A DNA stretch of 64,000 nucleotides. It comes from Eleusine coracana subsp. coracana. Its lineage: Eukaryota; Streptophyta; Magnoliopsida; Poales; Poaceae. The stretch spans positions 1,178,001-1,242,000 of the forward strand of contig CM064422.1 in the NCBI GenBank assembly GCA_032690845.1. The letters run 5' to 3'. This document shows, in pieces, positions 12,101 through 23,898 of this stretch. Each line of letters starts with the position of its first letter. Positions within the stretch are counted from its first letter, which is position 1. The notes under the pieces are model-generated. The model did no database searches and was not told the origin of the DNA. It saw nothing but the letters and a program-made list of their open reading frames with translations. A program made the position numbers and the translations under genes.

Positions 12101-12826
12101 CCTTCCCCTCGTCGCCTCGCTCAGTCTAGCAGTCTACGCTCGTTTCGGAGAAGGCCTGAACCTTCACCTTGCAAGTCCCTTCTCGGATCCGACGGCAAGT
12201 GAGACGTGAGAGCACGGCAGTCAGCCGTGGCTGCACTCTGGACGACAATTGGACGGCAGCAGTGGCGTAAAGAAGGATGAGCGGTGGAAAATCCGGGCGC
12301 ACGGCGGGGAGCGGTAGGGGGGCCGGGGGACGGCAAGCGGTGGCCGGCGGGGAGTCCGGCAGCACGGTGGTGAGACGGTGTGTGCGCGAGAGAGAAGTCG
12401 GAAAAATCACAGAGGTGGACCGTGAAAACACCGGCCGGCCCAGGCCCAAACGACCCGGACCCAGCACCAGCAGGCCAGCAGCGACACGACTTCATTACCA
12501 CGTCACTGGACCCACGCGGAGCCAACCTGGCATGTACACGTGGCGGCTCCCGTCGGCATCTCCCTCTCCCTCCTTTCCATTCGTCGGCCACCTCGGCGGG
12601 GAGCGTTCGTTAAAGAAGCATCGCCCGCGAACGAAGCGAAAGGGAGCGTCGCCGCGCCGTCTCCCTCCAGATCTCAGCTCGAATCCACCTGCAGATTTTC
12701 ATTTCCTCACGACGACGGCGGCGACGTCGAGGCGGCGGAGCGAACTCTAGCTGCCGCCTCTGACGCCGGGAGGTTGTTCTGTACCCGGGCGAGATCCGGC
12801 CGGAGATCTAGGGCTCCGCGCTGGCC
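12101..12826. promoter_or_regulatory. shared divergent promoter region of the two kelch genes
   Basis: The kelch gene (start 12100, minus) and the ACBP6-like gene (start 12827, plus) are head-to-head, with 726 bp between start codons. The interval is GC-rich and contains both 5' UTRs, so the true inter-transcript space must be only a few hundred bases. I see no clear TATA box on either side, as is common for GC-rich housekeeping promoters. Shared control is an inference from spacing. Confidence 0.55.
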
Positions 12827-15800
12827 ATGGCGAGCTCCGGACTCGCCTACCCCGACCGCTTCTACGCCGCCGCGGCCTACGCCGGGTTTGGCGCCGGTGG
12901 AGCCACTGTCTCTGCGGCCATCTCCCGCTTCCAGAACGACGTCGCTCTCCTCCTCTACGGCCTGTACCAGCAGGTGACACGTTGGCTGATGGTGTTTGGC
13001 GTTTGATTCGGGGTTTTGGGTTGAAAAATTGAGTGGATCTCGGGTACAATGGTCTGAATTGGTGCTTGTCTGGGGGTGAATTGTGGTGTTAGTTGGCTCA
13101 TCTCTGTCGACGAGGTGACATTTGCTTTGATGATCGCAATTCTGTTATTGATTTTGGGTTGTTGTCGTGGCGCAGGCTACAGTTGGTCCATGCAATGTGC
13201 CCAAGCCCAGGGCGTGGAATCCTGTGGAGCAGAGCAAATGGACGAGGTTAGTACCACCACACTCAAATCCTGCTTCAAGTAGTCATGGTACAAACCAACT
13301 TTTCATATAGTTTCAGCTATATCCATAGAGAAGCATAACCCATAGTGATTTACTTAAAACTTGAAATATGACTAGAGATCGTCAGGATGCCTCGATGATT
13401 CATTCTAATCTACCGTTCACTTGCTTGGCTTGCGATGTGGCTTATGCCAAAATTTTATGTAATATTTGTCCCGTTCCAGAAGTTAGAAAATGAGATACCT
13501 ATGCTGCAACAACCAATGTTATTAGTATACTTTAGAGTATTATGAGAGGGTCAGCATGGAGAGCTGATGGTGCAAAATACCATTTGAAAATGAGTTGCAT
13601 GTCAGAAAAATACTGCCACTTGCTGATTCCAATTGTGTTCTCAGCTGGCATGGGCTTGGAAGCATGCCATCGGCCGAGGCGATGCGTCTTTTTGTCAAAA
13701 TCTTGGAGGTATGAGTGATTACATGCTATTGTTCACTTTTCCTTGAGTTCAACTGTGCAATATTAAGATGTAATGTTGTATTTGTATCTGGCAGGAGGAA
13801 GATCCAGGATGGTACTCTAGGGTTTCTGAGTTCAACCCTGTGCCTATTGTAGATATTCCAATGCATGTAAGTTACACTATTGGTTGCTTCCTTTTGATTG
13901 AGTATTTAAAATTTGGTTTGATCTCTGACTCTATTTGTTCCTATCATTTATTGCTCCATCTCAATATACAAGTTTCTAAGTTTTTCCCTAACAGAGTAGC
14001 AAGTTATTTATACGTTTTTCTATTGCAACAGAAACCAAAGGAAGAACCACAGATTGTACCAAGTTCAACAAATGGAACGTCAGTTCCAGAACCAAAAACC
14101 ATTTCTGAAAATGTAACTTCTGTGGAGGCAGAGGACAAAGATGTCATTCTGGAAGGCCTTAGTACTGTTAGTTCTCATGACGAATGGACTCCATTATCTG
14201 TCAGTGGTCAGCGTCCAAAACCTCGTTATGAGGTGCGCCAGATATTCCATTTCATTTTCATTGTTTAACTCTTGTTTCATCTATTAATTCTGTAGCACTA
14301 ATGATAGCGTTGGTTGGTGCAGCATGGAGCAACTGTGTTGCAAGATAAGATGTATATATTTGGTGGAAACCATAACGGGCGTTACCTTAGTGACCTTCAG
14401 GTACCATAGTACATGGAATTGAATATGAGTATACAGCAATATACAAGACCATATATATGCATCCTATGTTGTTAGATATGACTTACTGGCCTGTGATTTT
14501 GTGAGCATATGTTCTTCCATGGCTTTTGGTTTTCCTTATATAGTTTGTTTTTTTAAAAGGAATATTGTCCTTTTATAGTTATCTCATATCTCATCTAATG
14601 AGCATTTTATTTTCACAATTTGTACAAAAACAGGTTTTGGATCTGAAGAGTTTGACATGGTCCAAGATTGATGCCAAATTGCAAGGGGACTCTTCTGATT
14701 CAGCTAAAACTGCACAAATTGCTCCTTGTGCTGGTCATTCTTTGGTAAACTTATTCAGAAATGATTTGAACAGTTGCAAAGTCATCTATCTTCAAGACGA
14801 AAATTAATTGTCTGATCTGTTATTGTGTACTGCAGATATCATGGGGTAACAGATTTTTCTCTATTGCCGGGCATACAAAAGATCCATCTGAAGGCATTAC
14901 AGGTTTGCTAAAGCTCAGCTTTAATACAGTTTGATGCTTTTCTGCTAGTTGTGTCTCATTGCTTTTAATTTGTATTTTCTGATGTTGTCACTTGGCTTCT
15001 GATGTCTTTTATTGTAGTGAAGGAATTTGATCCGCATACTTGTACATGGTCGATTGTCAAGACTTATGGAAAACCACCGGTAATCAGTTTATAGCCCCCA
15101 TTCTGAACCAATAGTCCAATACCATCGTGTGTACTGTGTAGTAACTATCAATTCTTTGTTCTAATGTTAGGGCATGCCTTTCTCTGGTTTGTGCCTGATT
15201 TTAGCTGCTATTCTGTACTGTAAAATAATTGATAAGAAATTCTGCATCATAATAATGTGTAATGCTTTGATGTCTATTATCCAGATATATTAGTTAGGTA
15301 AACTACACTGCTTATGTAAATTGTATCTGCTGCAGGTTTCTCATGGAGGGCAAACAGTGACTCGTGTTGGAACAACTCTAGTTTTGTTTGGTGGTGAAGA
15401 TGCAAAACGATGTCTCCTGAATGATTTGCACATTCTTGATCTGGAAACCATGACATGGGATGATGTAGATGCAATGTAAGTACAGGAATCAAGATAGCTC
15501 TTGTTCGCTGTTGTTCACCTAGTGAAAAAGGCATACTACCCTAAACATAATTGATATCTAAAATATTCTCTTTGCTTTTGACTATTAAATAGTAATTTCG
15601 GAGGTCCTAGATTTGTTCCACTACATATGTTTGGATTTAGAAGCTTCTTGGGCTGATAATTGTCATCTAGGTTAATGCCTTCAGTAATTTCTTTGTGCCA
15701 ACTTATTTTTCCATCAATTTGCTCAGAGAAAGTTTCACAGTTTGACTCAAATTAATTCTGAACCAATGGAAGTAAGGAACTTACTATCAGGCGTCAGCTT

Positions 15801-18601
15801 TTACCACCTTTTAATAGGGAAAGGGTGCAAAAGGAAAAAAAAAAAGGAAACTGAGGAATCTATAAGACTTTGCATATATTTCATAACTCATGAAATTGAT
15901 TGTTTATTTAAAGTCTCATTATGATGTCTGAATATATTCTTTCATGCCAAACGTTGTATTACCTATATTTCTGGATTTAGCTCATCATGATGCTGGTTTT
16001 ATGTTTTAGAGGCACCCCTCCTTCTCCAAGATCAGATCATGCTGCTGCTTGCCATGCTGACCGTTATCTCTTAATTTTTGGTGGGGGATCGCATGCGACA
16101 TGTTTCAGTGACCTACATGTCCTTGATTTGCAGACGGTAGTTTTCCTTGCTACTAGAACTCTGTAGAGATTTGTGTTTTTACCTTTGACCTGTAAATTTT
16201 ATTGCTGGAGTTTCAGATGGAATGGTCAAGACCCAAACAACAGGGTCTGACTCCAAGCCCACGAGCTGGCCATGCAGGTGCAACTGTGGGGGAGAACTGG
16301 TACATAGTCGGAGGTGGCAATAACAAAAGTGGTAAGTATCTTTAGTCTTAACTTAGTCACTATGGAATTCAATTTACATGCTCATCTTACCAAAAAAATT
16401 TTTTTTTGCCTCAATAGAATTTCTTTTTGTTAGTTAGACTCGTCTGAATGGGTTAGGATTGAAACAGGCTCTTTGTTCTTATGTGTATGTTACAAATAAT
16501 ATAACAAGGAATTTCTTTTTCTCCTCTAATACTAATCCATCACCTAAATGATGTTAGAATGTATTTTACTTGCAAGTTGTAGCTTGGTGCTTTGTTGCTT
16601 ATATATGAGAAGGTTATTTAGATTGATTTTGATGATTATAGTTCAGATAACCTTTATTAAGTATCCAGTAAGATCTAAGAAAAATAAAGCAATGGTTCAT
16701 CTAGAGCTGCCCTCCTGAATTGCTATTTCTTTCTTTCTTTTTTGTAAGGGAGATTATTGGTAACAGTTTAGTGGGAGGACGCTCTTTTATGGCATTTGGT
16801 TGTAGGAATTTGGTGATTCATCACCACCTCCACCCTAACCACCCTGTTTGGTTTGAGGAATAGAAGGTCATCCATCACCACCTCATTCCTCACAAACACA
16901 TGATTAAACACGAGGGATAGTGCCCTCCCACCAAAATTCATCAAATGAAGGATGAACCCATGAATGGGATATTCCATATAGGAGGGCTCATCCCTCAAAC
17001 TAAATGCCTTTGATCGAAGGTGTCACAATAAAACTTGAGTTATCTTAAACTAAATAAATGTTTTGTATTTACAAGTTAAGCACAAAGTCAGCACATGCAT
17101 TCTTCCTTACAGGTGTCTCTGAGACGCTTGTGCTTAACATGTCGACTCTGACATGGTCAATTGTTAGCACTGTGGAAGGACGTGTCCCCCTTGCCAGTGA
17201 GGTAATATCTCTTGAACTATTTAGTGGCCAGAATTATTTTCCACGTCTGCTGATATATGAATTCATTACTCTCTAGGGCATGACTTTAGTGCATAGCAAT
17301 TACAATGGAAATGATTATCTCATTTCATTTGGAGGATACAATGGACGATACAGCAACGAGGTAATTGGCATTCTCAAGTCATTCATACCTGTAGTTAACT
17401 TTTACTAATGTTTTCCTTTTAAAATGGGCAGGTGTACACTCTTAGACTTAGTGTCAAATCAGATTCGCAGTCGAACACAAAAGAAGAAACCGTTGCAGAG
17501 AATATACCTACGGTCCTGGCACCTGAGGTTGAAATTTCTCAAGATGGAAAGATACGAGAGATTGCCATGGACGGTGCTGATTCAGACCTGGTACGTCTCT
17601 GTTCAGGCCCGCTTGGCTAAGAACTGCTTGACACTTCTTGTGTTGTCCTAGCCACTTCGAGTGAGCAGAACATGCTTCTAGTTTTTCCACCAAATATTGT
17701 TGTATTGTTTGATGTAGGAATTATATTTCATACCAATTGAAATTCTGCAAACTAGATTGCAGCTAATTGTGGTGTAGACACTAATTAAATAAAATGTCTG
17801 ATACAAAGTGGATGACTTGTGATACTCATGTGGTATCTTTCATTTTATTTTGTGCTGTGCTAAATCCAGCAAAATAGAAAGGACGAAGCAAGTGAACAGC
17901 TTTTAGCAGCTCTTAAAACTGAGAAAGAGGAACTAGAAGCAATACTTAACAGGGAACAGATGCAAACTGTACAACTTAAAGAAGAAATTGCTCAAGCAGA
18001 GGCCAGAAATGCAGAACTGACAAAGGCAAGTCATCTTTTTCTTACCTTGTAGGTTACTAGGTTTTTTGTCCATATATTCCTAAGCACCTAATGGACCTTC
18101 TGTCGGAATATTGTTCCTTAGCTAATGTTTGAACCCTTGGTTACCTTCTGTAGGAACTTCAAGCTGTCCGTGGGCAACTTGCTTCTGAGCAGTCAAGATG
18201 TTTCAAACTTGAGGTACATATTTCTGTTCCCTTTTTCACTGATTACTACTCACTATTGTCTACTGTTACATTAACATCTCACTTCTCCAATGAGGTGCTT
18301 GATGAAATGCTACTCTATGATGCGGTCTGGCAAAATTGGACAATTGATTAACGTTTCATTAGCATAGTTGCATAAGAGATCAATACAATATATTGATCAT
18401 ACTTAAATTTCCAAAATGTCTAAGGTTGATGTTGCGGAACTACGACAAAAACTTCAAAGTTTGGATACATTGGAAAAGGAGGTCGAGCTGCTTAGAAGAC
18501 AAAGAGCCGCTTCAGAACAAGCGGCACTAGAGGCAAAACAGAGGCAAAGTTCCGGTGGCATGTGGGGTTGGCTCGTTGGAACCCCACCTGCTGAATCATG
18601 A
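12827..18601 (+). CDS. ACBP6: acyl-CoA-binding domain kelch protein, ACBP6-like (18 exons)
   Basis: Exons: 12827-12973, 13176-13246, 13645-13708, 13795-13866, 14032-14232, 14323-14400, 14634-14744, 14836-14902, 15018-15079, 15336-15475, 16010-16136, 16217-16331, 17113-17201, 17277-17360, 17432-17590, 17870-18025, 18154-18213, 18425-18601; 1980 bp, 659 aa. Residues ~10-105 form an acyl-CoA-binding domain ('YPDRFYAAAAYAGF', 'LLLYGLYQQATVG', 'WNPVEQSKW', 'AMRLFVKILEEEDPGWY'); ~185-480 are kelch blades ('MYIFGGNHNGRYL', 'LVLFGGEDAKR', 'YLLIFGGGSHATCF'); ~530-640 is a coiled coil ending in the tail 'GGMWGWLVGTPPAES'. This matches the class of large kelch ACBPs (rice ACBP6, Arabidopsis ACBP4/5), which bind long-chain acyl-CoA esters. 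The usual YKQAT of the binding helix is YQQAT here. Intron 16 is GC-AG. Rice ACBP6 is described as peroxisomal; I see no obvious PTS1 here. Confidence 0.93.
16790..17007. mobile_element. MITE-like element in ACBP6 intron 12
   Basis: About 220 bp bounded by inverted ends: 'GGCATTTGGTTGTAGGA' at the left and, on the opposite strand, 'GGCATTTAGTTTGAGGGA' at the right. Internal sequence is rich in CATCACCACC and its complement. Superfamily is uncertain because the target-site duplication is not clean. Confidence 0.55.
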
Positions 18602-19293
18602 TCACCTCATGATTGGGAGCCATACTTTAGGTCATAGAGGTTGTGATTCGTATATTTTACTTGTAACATTTATATATCATCTGATATTTTCTACAATTTT
18701 TTTCTCTTCTTTTCTGGCATTCAGAGTTCATTTTGACCACAAAAGAATAAGGTGCTCGTGCGATCAAATATCATATGCTCATACAAAATCAGTAGTTCCA
18801 TCTTGGCTCATCATAATCATTCAGATGTATCATTAGGTTGACGTTGTACATTGTGAACAACACCTATGGCCATTCTTGTGCCAATATTCAATACAGATTG
18901 TTCTTCAGTCGGATGTTCATATTAGTAGTTTGGTCTTTGGCTTCTCTGCCCGCCTACGCCCGGCATTCATGCTAGCTTTGTACTTTCATGTTCACGAACG
19001 AAGCAAAAGTATTTTGCTGCACTATTGCCATGTTGATCTTGACCACTACCAAGTTCTTGCTTATGAATTCTGACTCTCGTTTTAAAAAAAAAAAACTATG
19101 AATTCTGACTCGAGCTAACTTTCATGGTCTGATTGGCCAATGCGACCCGGGAACCTTAACTGTAGCAAGGAAATAGATGGGTACAGGTCAACATGCTATT
19201 CCTCGATGACACAACGTTCCTGTAGTCTTCATATTCACAATATTATGGATAAATGGGAGATACAACATAGACGCGTGTCATGATGACAACAGT

Positions 19294-21979
19294 TTATTTC
19301 TTGTCTGGGATCTTCTTTAACAATTCTTCAAGAACCTCGAATAGATCTGCAACGAGTCCATAATCTGCAGCCTGGACAATAACAATGCAGTAGGATTAGA
19401 ACTTCAGGATTTAAAGTTCCACGAGGGAAATCAAGTGCAAGAAGGAACCTGAAATATCGGGGCATCAGCATCTTTATTAACAGCCACGATAACCTTCGAA
19501 TCTCTCATTCCCGCCAAGTGCTGTATTGCTCCAGAAACTCCAAAGGCCATGTAGAGCTCCGGTGCAACTATTTTTCCAGTCTGGCCAACCTGAGAGGACA
19601 TAGGGACAGTAGTTACGAGAAACGGACACACGTGCCAAATAACATATTACCACTCAAATTTAGCTTAATATGAGTTGTTGCTACTAGTTTATAAGGTATA
19701 AATCAGTATTTATTACAGTATATGACACTTATAATGTCTGGATCCATGCACAATCCATTTAATTATTAGCCAAGATGGGCTACACATGGTTGAATTGAAG
19801 TGCTTACCTGAAGGTCGTTTGGAACAAAACCTGCGTCAACGGCAGCCCTGGTCGCACCCACTACAGAAGCGAAAAGTATCCATTGAAAGTTAGTGTGTGC
19901 CAGGGGTAATTTCACATGAGACCTTGATAAAATATCAAACAATACTGATTTCAGATAGAAGTTCAAACCTGCTGCACCAAGTTTCTCAGCAAGCTGCTCT
20001 AACAATTTAAAATTTTCAGCACTTTTTAAACCTCTGCCTCCAGTGACCACAACCCGTGCATTCGCAAGGTCAGGCCGTTCTGTGTCTTGGGATGTCAGGT
20101 TCACCCAGCTAGATTTCAAGCTCTCTGCACATGGAAGGGGAGACCCTTTTAGATATTTGTCAAAGTTTAAATCAGCAAACTGTCAGTACAACCGAGGAGG
20201 TCAAAACAGAAGTCATGTACCTGAGTCATGGTTTAAGTTCACAAAAAATAAAGGCATGGGAAACAAAATCAAATACTAGTAATTGTGAAGAGTATGGTGG
20301 AGAAACAAAAACAAACCTTCACTTAGAAAAGAGAGATCAACCTGGGTGATAGGTGCAACCTTTGTTTCAGACATAGCATCAGAAGTTGGGGAAAATGAAG
20401 TTGATCTAATACTCATTATACAAGGATCATCTCCAGTATATCTCACGGTACAAAGTGCATTTCCAGCATAAATTGGCCTGAAATAACAAGCATACATCAA
20501 ATTAAAGCATGAAACTGCAGATATCAACATCTAGCATTGATTTTTCTATAGTAAAGAATCTACCAAGATGTAACCAGTAAGTGCTATACAAGGCACCTTA
20601 CCAGAATGGGGATGTACTATAGAAGTATGGATGTATTTTAGTATAAGGTAATAGTATGGGGAAAAAATGGAAACGGAAAGGATACTATAAAGTTAGCATT
20701 GAACATGTGATAAAGCAGGTTGTAGATGAACAAAACAATTCAGATGAGCTATCACATTATATATCATGTATGAAATATGAACCATTATATAGTAGCTGGT
20801 GTCATGACTGCAGATAAACAGAGCTTATGAATGGGGCATATAAAAATGTGCTCAGGTACCCTAAGATCACATTAAACAACTAACTAAAGATCATGTATCG
20901 CAAAGCCACAGGCAACCAGAAATGTGTACAGCAGCTGGATTGGACAGCATTATGTAGTCACCCAATTTCCATATGTTGAATAAAATGCTACAAATCATAG
21001 TGAACAGAAGAAAAATCAAACCTGACAAAGACCCGTTCCTCCGTTATGGAAGTGACATCAGTAACAGGGGATACATCAAGAAGAGCTGCGGCACGTGGAA
21101 GCAAATTTTTTCCGAAGGACGTCGAAGAAGCTATAACATGAGAGTAGCCACCTTTCTGCTGAACTGAACGGAGTAGGTCTGCCCACGGTTCAGCTAACGG
21201 TCGTGCAAAGGTGTCTGAATCAGCGACAAGCACCTGCAGTGCTAGAGAATAAACTGTTAAGCAACGAAGGAAACTGGCATGACTAGTTACGAGTAATTGC
21301 TAGACTAGGTGCTCAAAAATAATAGCGAAGTTGCAAACAGTATCACAATACCTCAGATACCAATGGATGGCTGGACGCAGCATGCTCAGCAGCCTTGTGA
21401 AGTGCCCGCCCGGATCCACCCAACAAAACAGAGATTTTGTTCTCTTTTGAGACGGCCTCCGCAGCAGCCAACGCGCTCAGAGACGACGGCTTGACCAACC
21501 CACCTTCATGCTCAGCAACGACCAGCGTGCTCGCCTAGCGGGACATACACCATAGGTGAGCGCTAAAGCATAGTTGGAACTGATCCACCGAAAACAGAAT
21601 CAAAGGCACGAAGGCATAGTGGCTGGAACTAATCCGCAGGATACAGAATCGTAGACCTGAACGAATGGGCCGAAGCCAACGAAATATCGCATTTGAAATA
21701 ACCTTCGAATCGCTTGATCCGCGGCTAAACCAAGCACCGGTGATTCGATTTCGGACTGGGACGAGTGATCAGTGCGGCACGAACGCAACTAGGTTTCGGC
21801 GGAACAGAATCCACCCAATTGATGATGGCGTGTGGGCTGAACTGACAAAGGGGAGGACTGAACTGAATGCAAGGAGTAGGGAGACTCACGAATCTGCGGA
21901 GCGACTGGGCGAAGAAATGCGAGCCGTAGCGGAAGCCGGCGCCGCCTACGCTGCACCTCCTCAGCGCCCCCGCCACCAT
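19294..21979 (-). CDS. ETFA: electron transfer flavoprotein subunit alpha, mitochondrial (8 exons)
   Basis: Exons (minus): 21979-21890, 21534-21352, 21233-21022, 20477-20317, 20124-19969, 19860-19808, 19589-19449, 19371-19294; 1074 bp, 357 aa, all GT-AG. The first 30 residues (MVAGALRRCSVGGAGFRYGS...) form an Arg-rich mitochondrial presequence. Then come the ETF alpha N-domain ('STLVVAEHEGG', 'VLLGGSGRALHKAAEHA'), the central 'GYSHVIASSTSFGKNLLPR', and the FAD-binding part ('VVVTGGRGLKSAENF', 'VGQTGKIVAPELYMAFGVSGAIQH', 'VIVAVNKDADAPIFQ', 'ADYGLVADLFEVL'). With ETF beta it passes electrons from acyl-CoA and branched-chain dehydrogenases to ETF:ubiquinone oxidoreductase. It converges with ACBP6; the stops are 692 bp apart. 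Confidence 0.97.
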
Positions 21980-23533
21980 CGCTTCTCTCTCACTCTGATC
22001 TCTGAATTCAGAAGAGCAGCGGCGAAGAAACGGGAGGGCTCGGAGAAGTGAGGAACGGTAGCAAAGGAAGAAATGCAATGGGGAGAAACGTCACGGAACT
22101 GGGTGGGTCGTTGGATTGGATTTGGATGAGACGGAACTGTTGCACATGTGCACGTCTCTGTGCTTATCACCAAACCCATTTGAGCGAAGGCCCATGAAGA
22201 TAAACATAATGGGCCGGATTACTCCGTTTCTCTCGATATGAAAGGGCCGTAGGCTGAAAAGTGGGCGGGCTAGATTGATCAATCCAATATAACTGGCTTG
22301 TTCGATTGGATTGAGAAGATACACGTAGAAAAAAAAACACTTTCATCTTATCACTACACCATGAGAAGCAAAAAAGTGACTCGAGTATTGTAACTTTTTG
22401 ACTCTGACTATTACCCAAGTTGAGTGTTCTTTGAGAAAGCCAGACGACGACGGCGATCGCTTGCTCACCAGCTAATGGCGACGGCAAACACGCTTCCAAA
22501 CGAAACCCATGCCACAAACCATGCGCAGAAGGAAACAAACGAGTCACCAGCGACAGCATCTGTCCTGTTGACACGAATGAGACTAGGGCCAACAGTCGCA
22601 GTACGAGCGGAGAGTGGGCCGCGGGGCCCGCGAGAGCGACGGCCACCACGACGTGCCCGTTGCGCTGTGGCGACGTCACCCGGCCAGCTGGACACCACGG
22701 CGGTTGTCAATAATTCCCCGCCCACCTCGGCAGCTCAGACCTCCATGATCGCATCGCGGCGGGCCGGCATTATTCGCATCGCCTCGACAAGGCAACATGT
22801 CAAGCGTATGCCACCATTAAGATTTAAACATGTAACTAAACACAAAGTACGGCACGCATCACAACATCAGCGTCTAGATTCTTTTCTTCACTCTCAAAGG
22901 GGAATCAGTCTCTGGTTTCAACTTCACCTAGAAGATATGCCGTGCGAAAAAAGCTTCAAAGCTTGTTCAGTGAAGCAGTTGTAGAAAATGTCATCAGCAA
23001 TTTTCTATTCCAAAGCGTTTTTTGTTAAAAGCTGAAAGGCTAGCCATCACTATGTATAGCAGAAAATATTTGTTTCTTTGGAGAACACGACAGCCGGAAA
23101 AATGAAGAAACATAGTAACAAGTAAACAAGCTAAACGCCTAGCTGAATCCTAGAGGGCTCAATGTCATATCATAAGCACAATTCAATTGAACAGTCAATG
23201 TTACAACTGGTGCAGGCTGAAACCAGATCACAAAACGCACTAGCTATATTAAATATCGCTGAAGATTCAGCTTGTACGATTTGAACTCCTGCAACAGTTT
23301 TAAATGCTTGTCAAACAGTTAGTTACCAAAAGCCATTTGGTGACCACTGTTTTATAGAAGTATCATAATGCCAACCAGAGTCTAATTAACAATTACAGTC
23401 ACCAAATCCAGAGTTTAATCAACAATATTCACCAGCTAATCGGGTTCGAATTTGCATCTCCTTTTGGCACCGATTCCAGGCGCACCAACTCGCAAGTGGA
23501 TGCCCTTTGCTCCCTCACGGCTCCTCCTCCGCC
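21980..23533. other. intergenic, no gene seen
   Basis: Contains the ETFA promoter and, at 22420-22800, a GC-richer stretch with an open frame (22424-22984) that has no recognisable domain and is probably fortuitous. AT-rich beyond 22800. No RNA gene or clear transposon end is visible. Confidence 0.4.
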
Positions 23534-23540
23534 TATAAAT
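23534..23540 (+). promoter_or_regulatory. TATA box of the small 81-aa gene
   Basis: TATAAAT in a C-rich context, about 119 bp upstream of the chosen ATG. Transcription is expected to start near 23565. Confidence 0.6.
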
Positions 23541-23652
23541 AAGCCCCCTCTGCTAAACCTCTGATGAATCTACTACCATTTCTCCGCAGTCTTGCCCACA
23601 TTCTCTGGTCAGTTTAGTGAGTCTCGGTAGCGTTTCGGTCGAGCCAAAGGCC

Positions 23653-23898
23653 ATGAAACCTCCTCAGTTGCCTGCAGGTGAAGGCTCCTGGGCTCACGAG
23701 GTCAAACAGGCCCTTCGTGACAAACTGCGGCGGTCCTGCGGCACCATCGCCGCGCCGGCATCCAGGCCGGCCGGCGAAGGCCGCACCACCACCACCACCA
23801 CCACCGCACCGCCAAGCCGTGGTGCTGACTGCCGCGGCTCGGCTGCGGAAGATCCCATAAGGAGAGTCATGTTCTTGGCTCCCTGGGGTCACACATAA
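23653..23898 (+). CDS. small uncharacterised protein (81 aa) with conserved-looking C-terminal hydrophobic motif
   Basis: An intronless frame from ATG at 23653 to TAA at 23896-23898. An upstream in-frame GTG (23617) is not a plausible plant start. The protein begins MKPPQLPAGEGSWAHEVKQ, has a basic helix 'QALRDKLRRSCG', a low-complexity run of seven Thr from an ACC microsatellite (about 23785-23805), and ends 'DPIRRVMFLAPWGHT'. The ending resembles the 'RxVMYLSCWG' tail of small wound/stress-responsive plant proteins, but I cannot assign a family. A well-placed TATA box supports a real gene. A short ATG-started upstream frame (23564-23617, 17 codons) sits at or just upstream of the expected transcript start. 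Confidence 0.65.
   Translation: MKPPQLPAGEGSWAHEVKQALRDKLRRSCGTIAAPASRPAGEGRTTTTTTTAPPSRGADCRGSAAEDPIRRVMFLAPWGHT

Noticed and set aside
22424..22984. 186-codon open frame on the plus strand
   Set aside because: Low-complexity Arg/Thr/Pro text in a locally GC-rich stretch, antisense frames equally open, no family resemblance.
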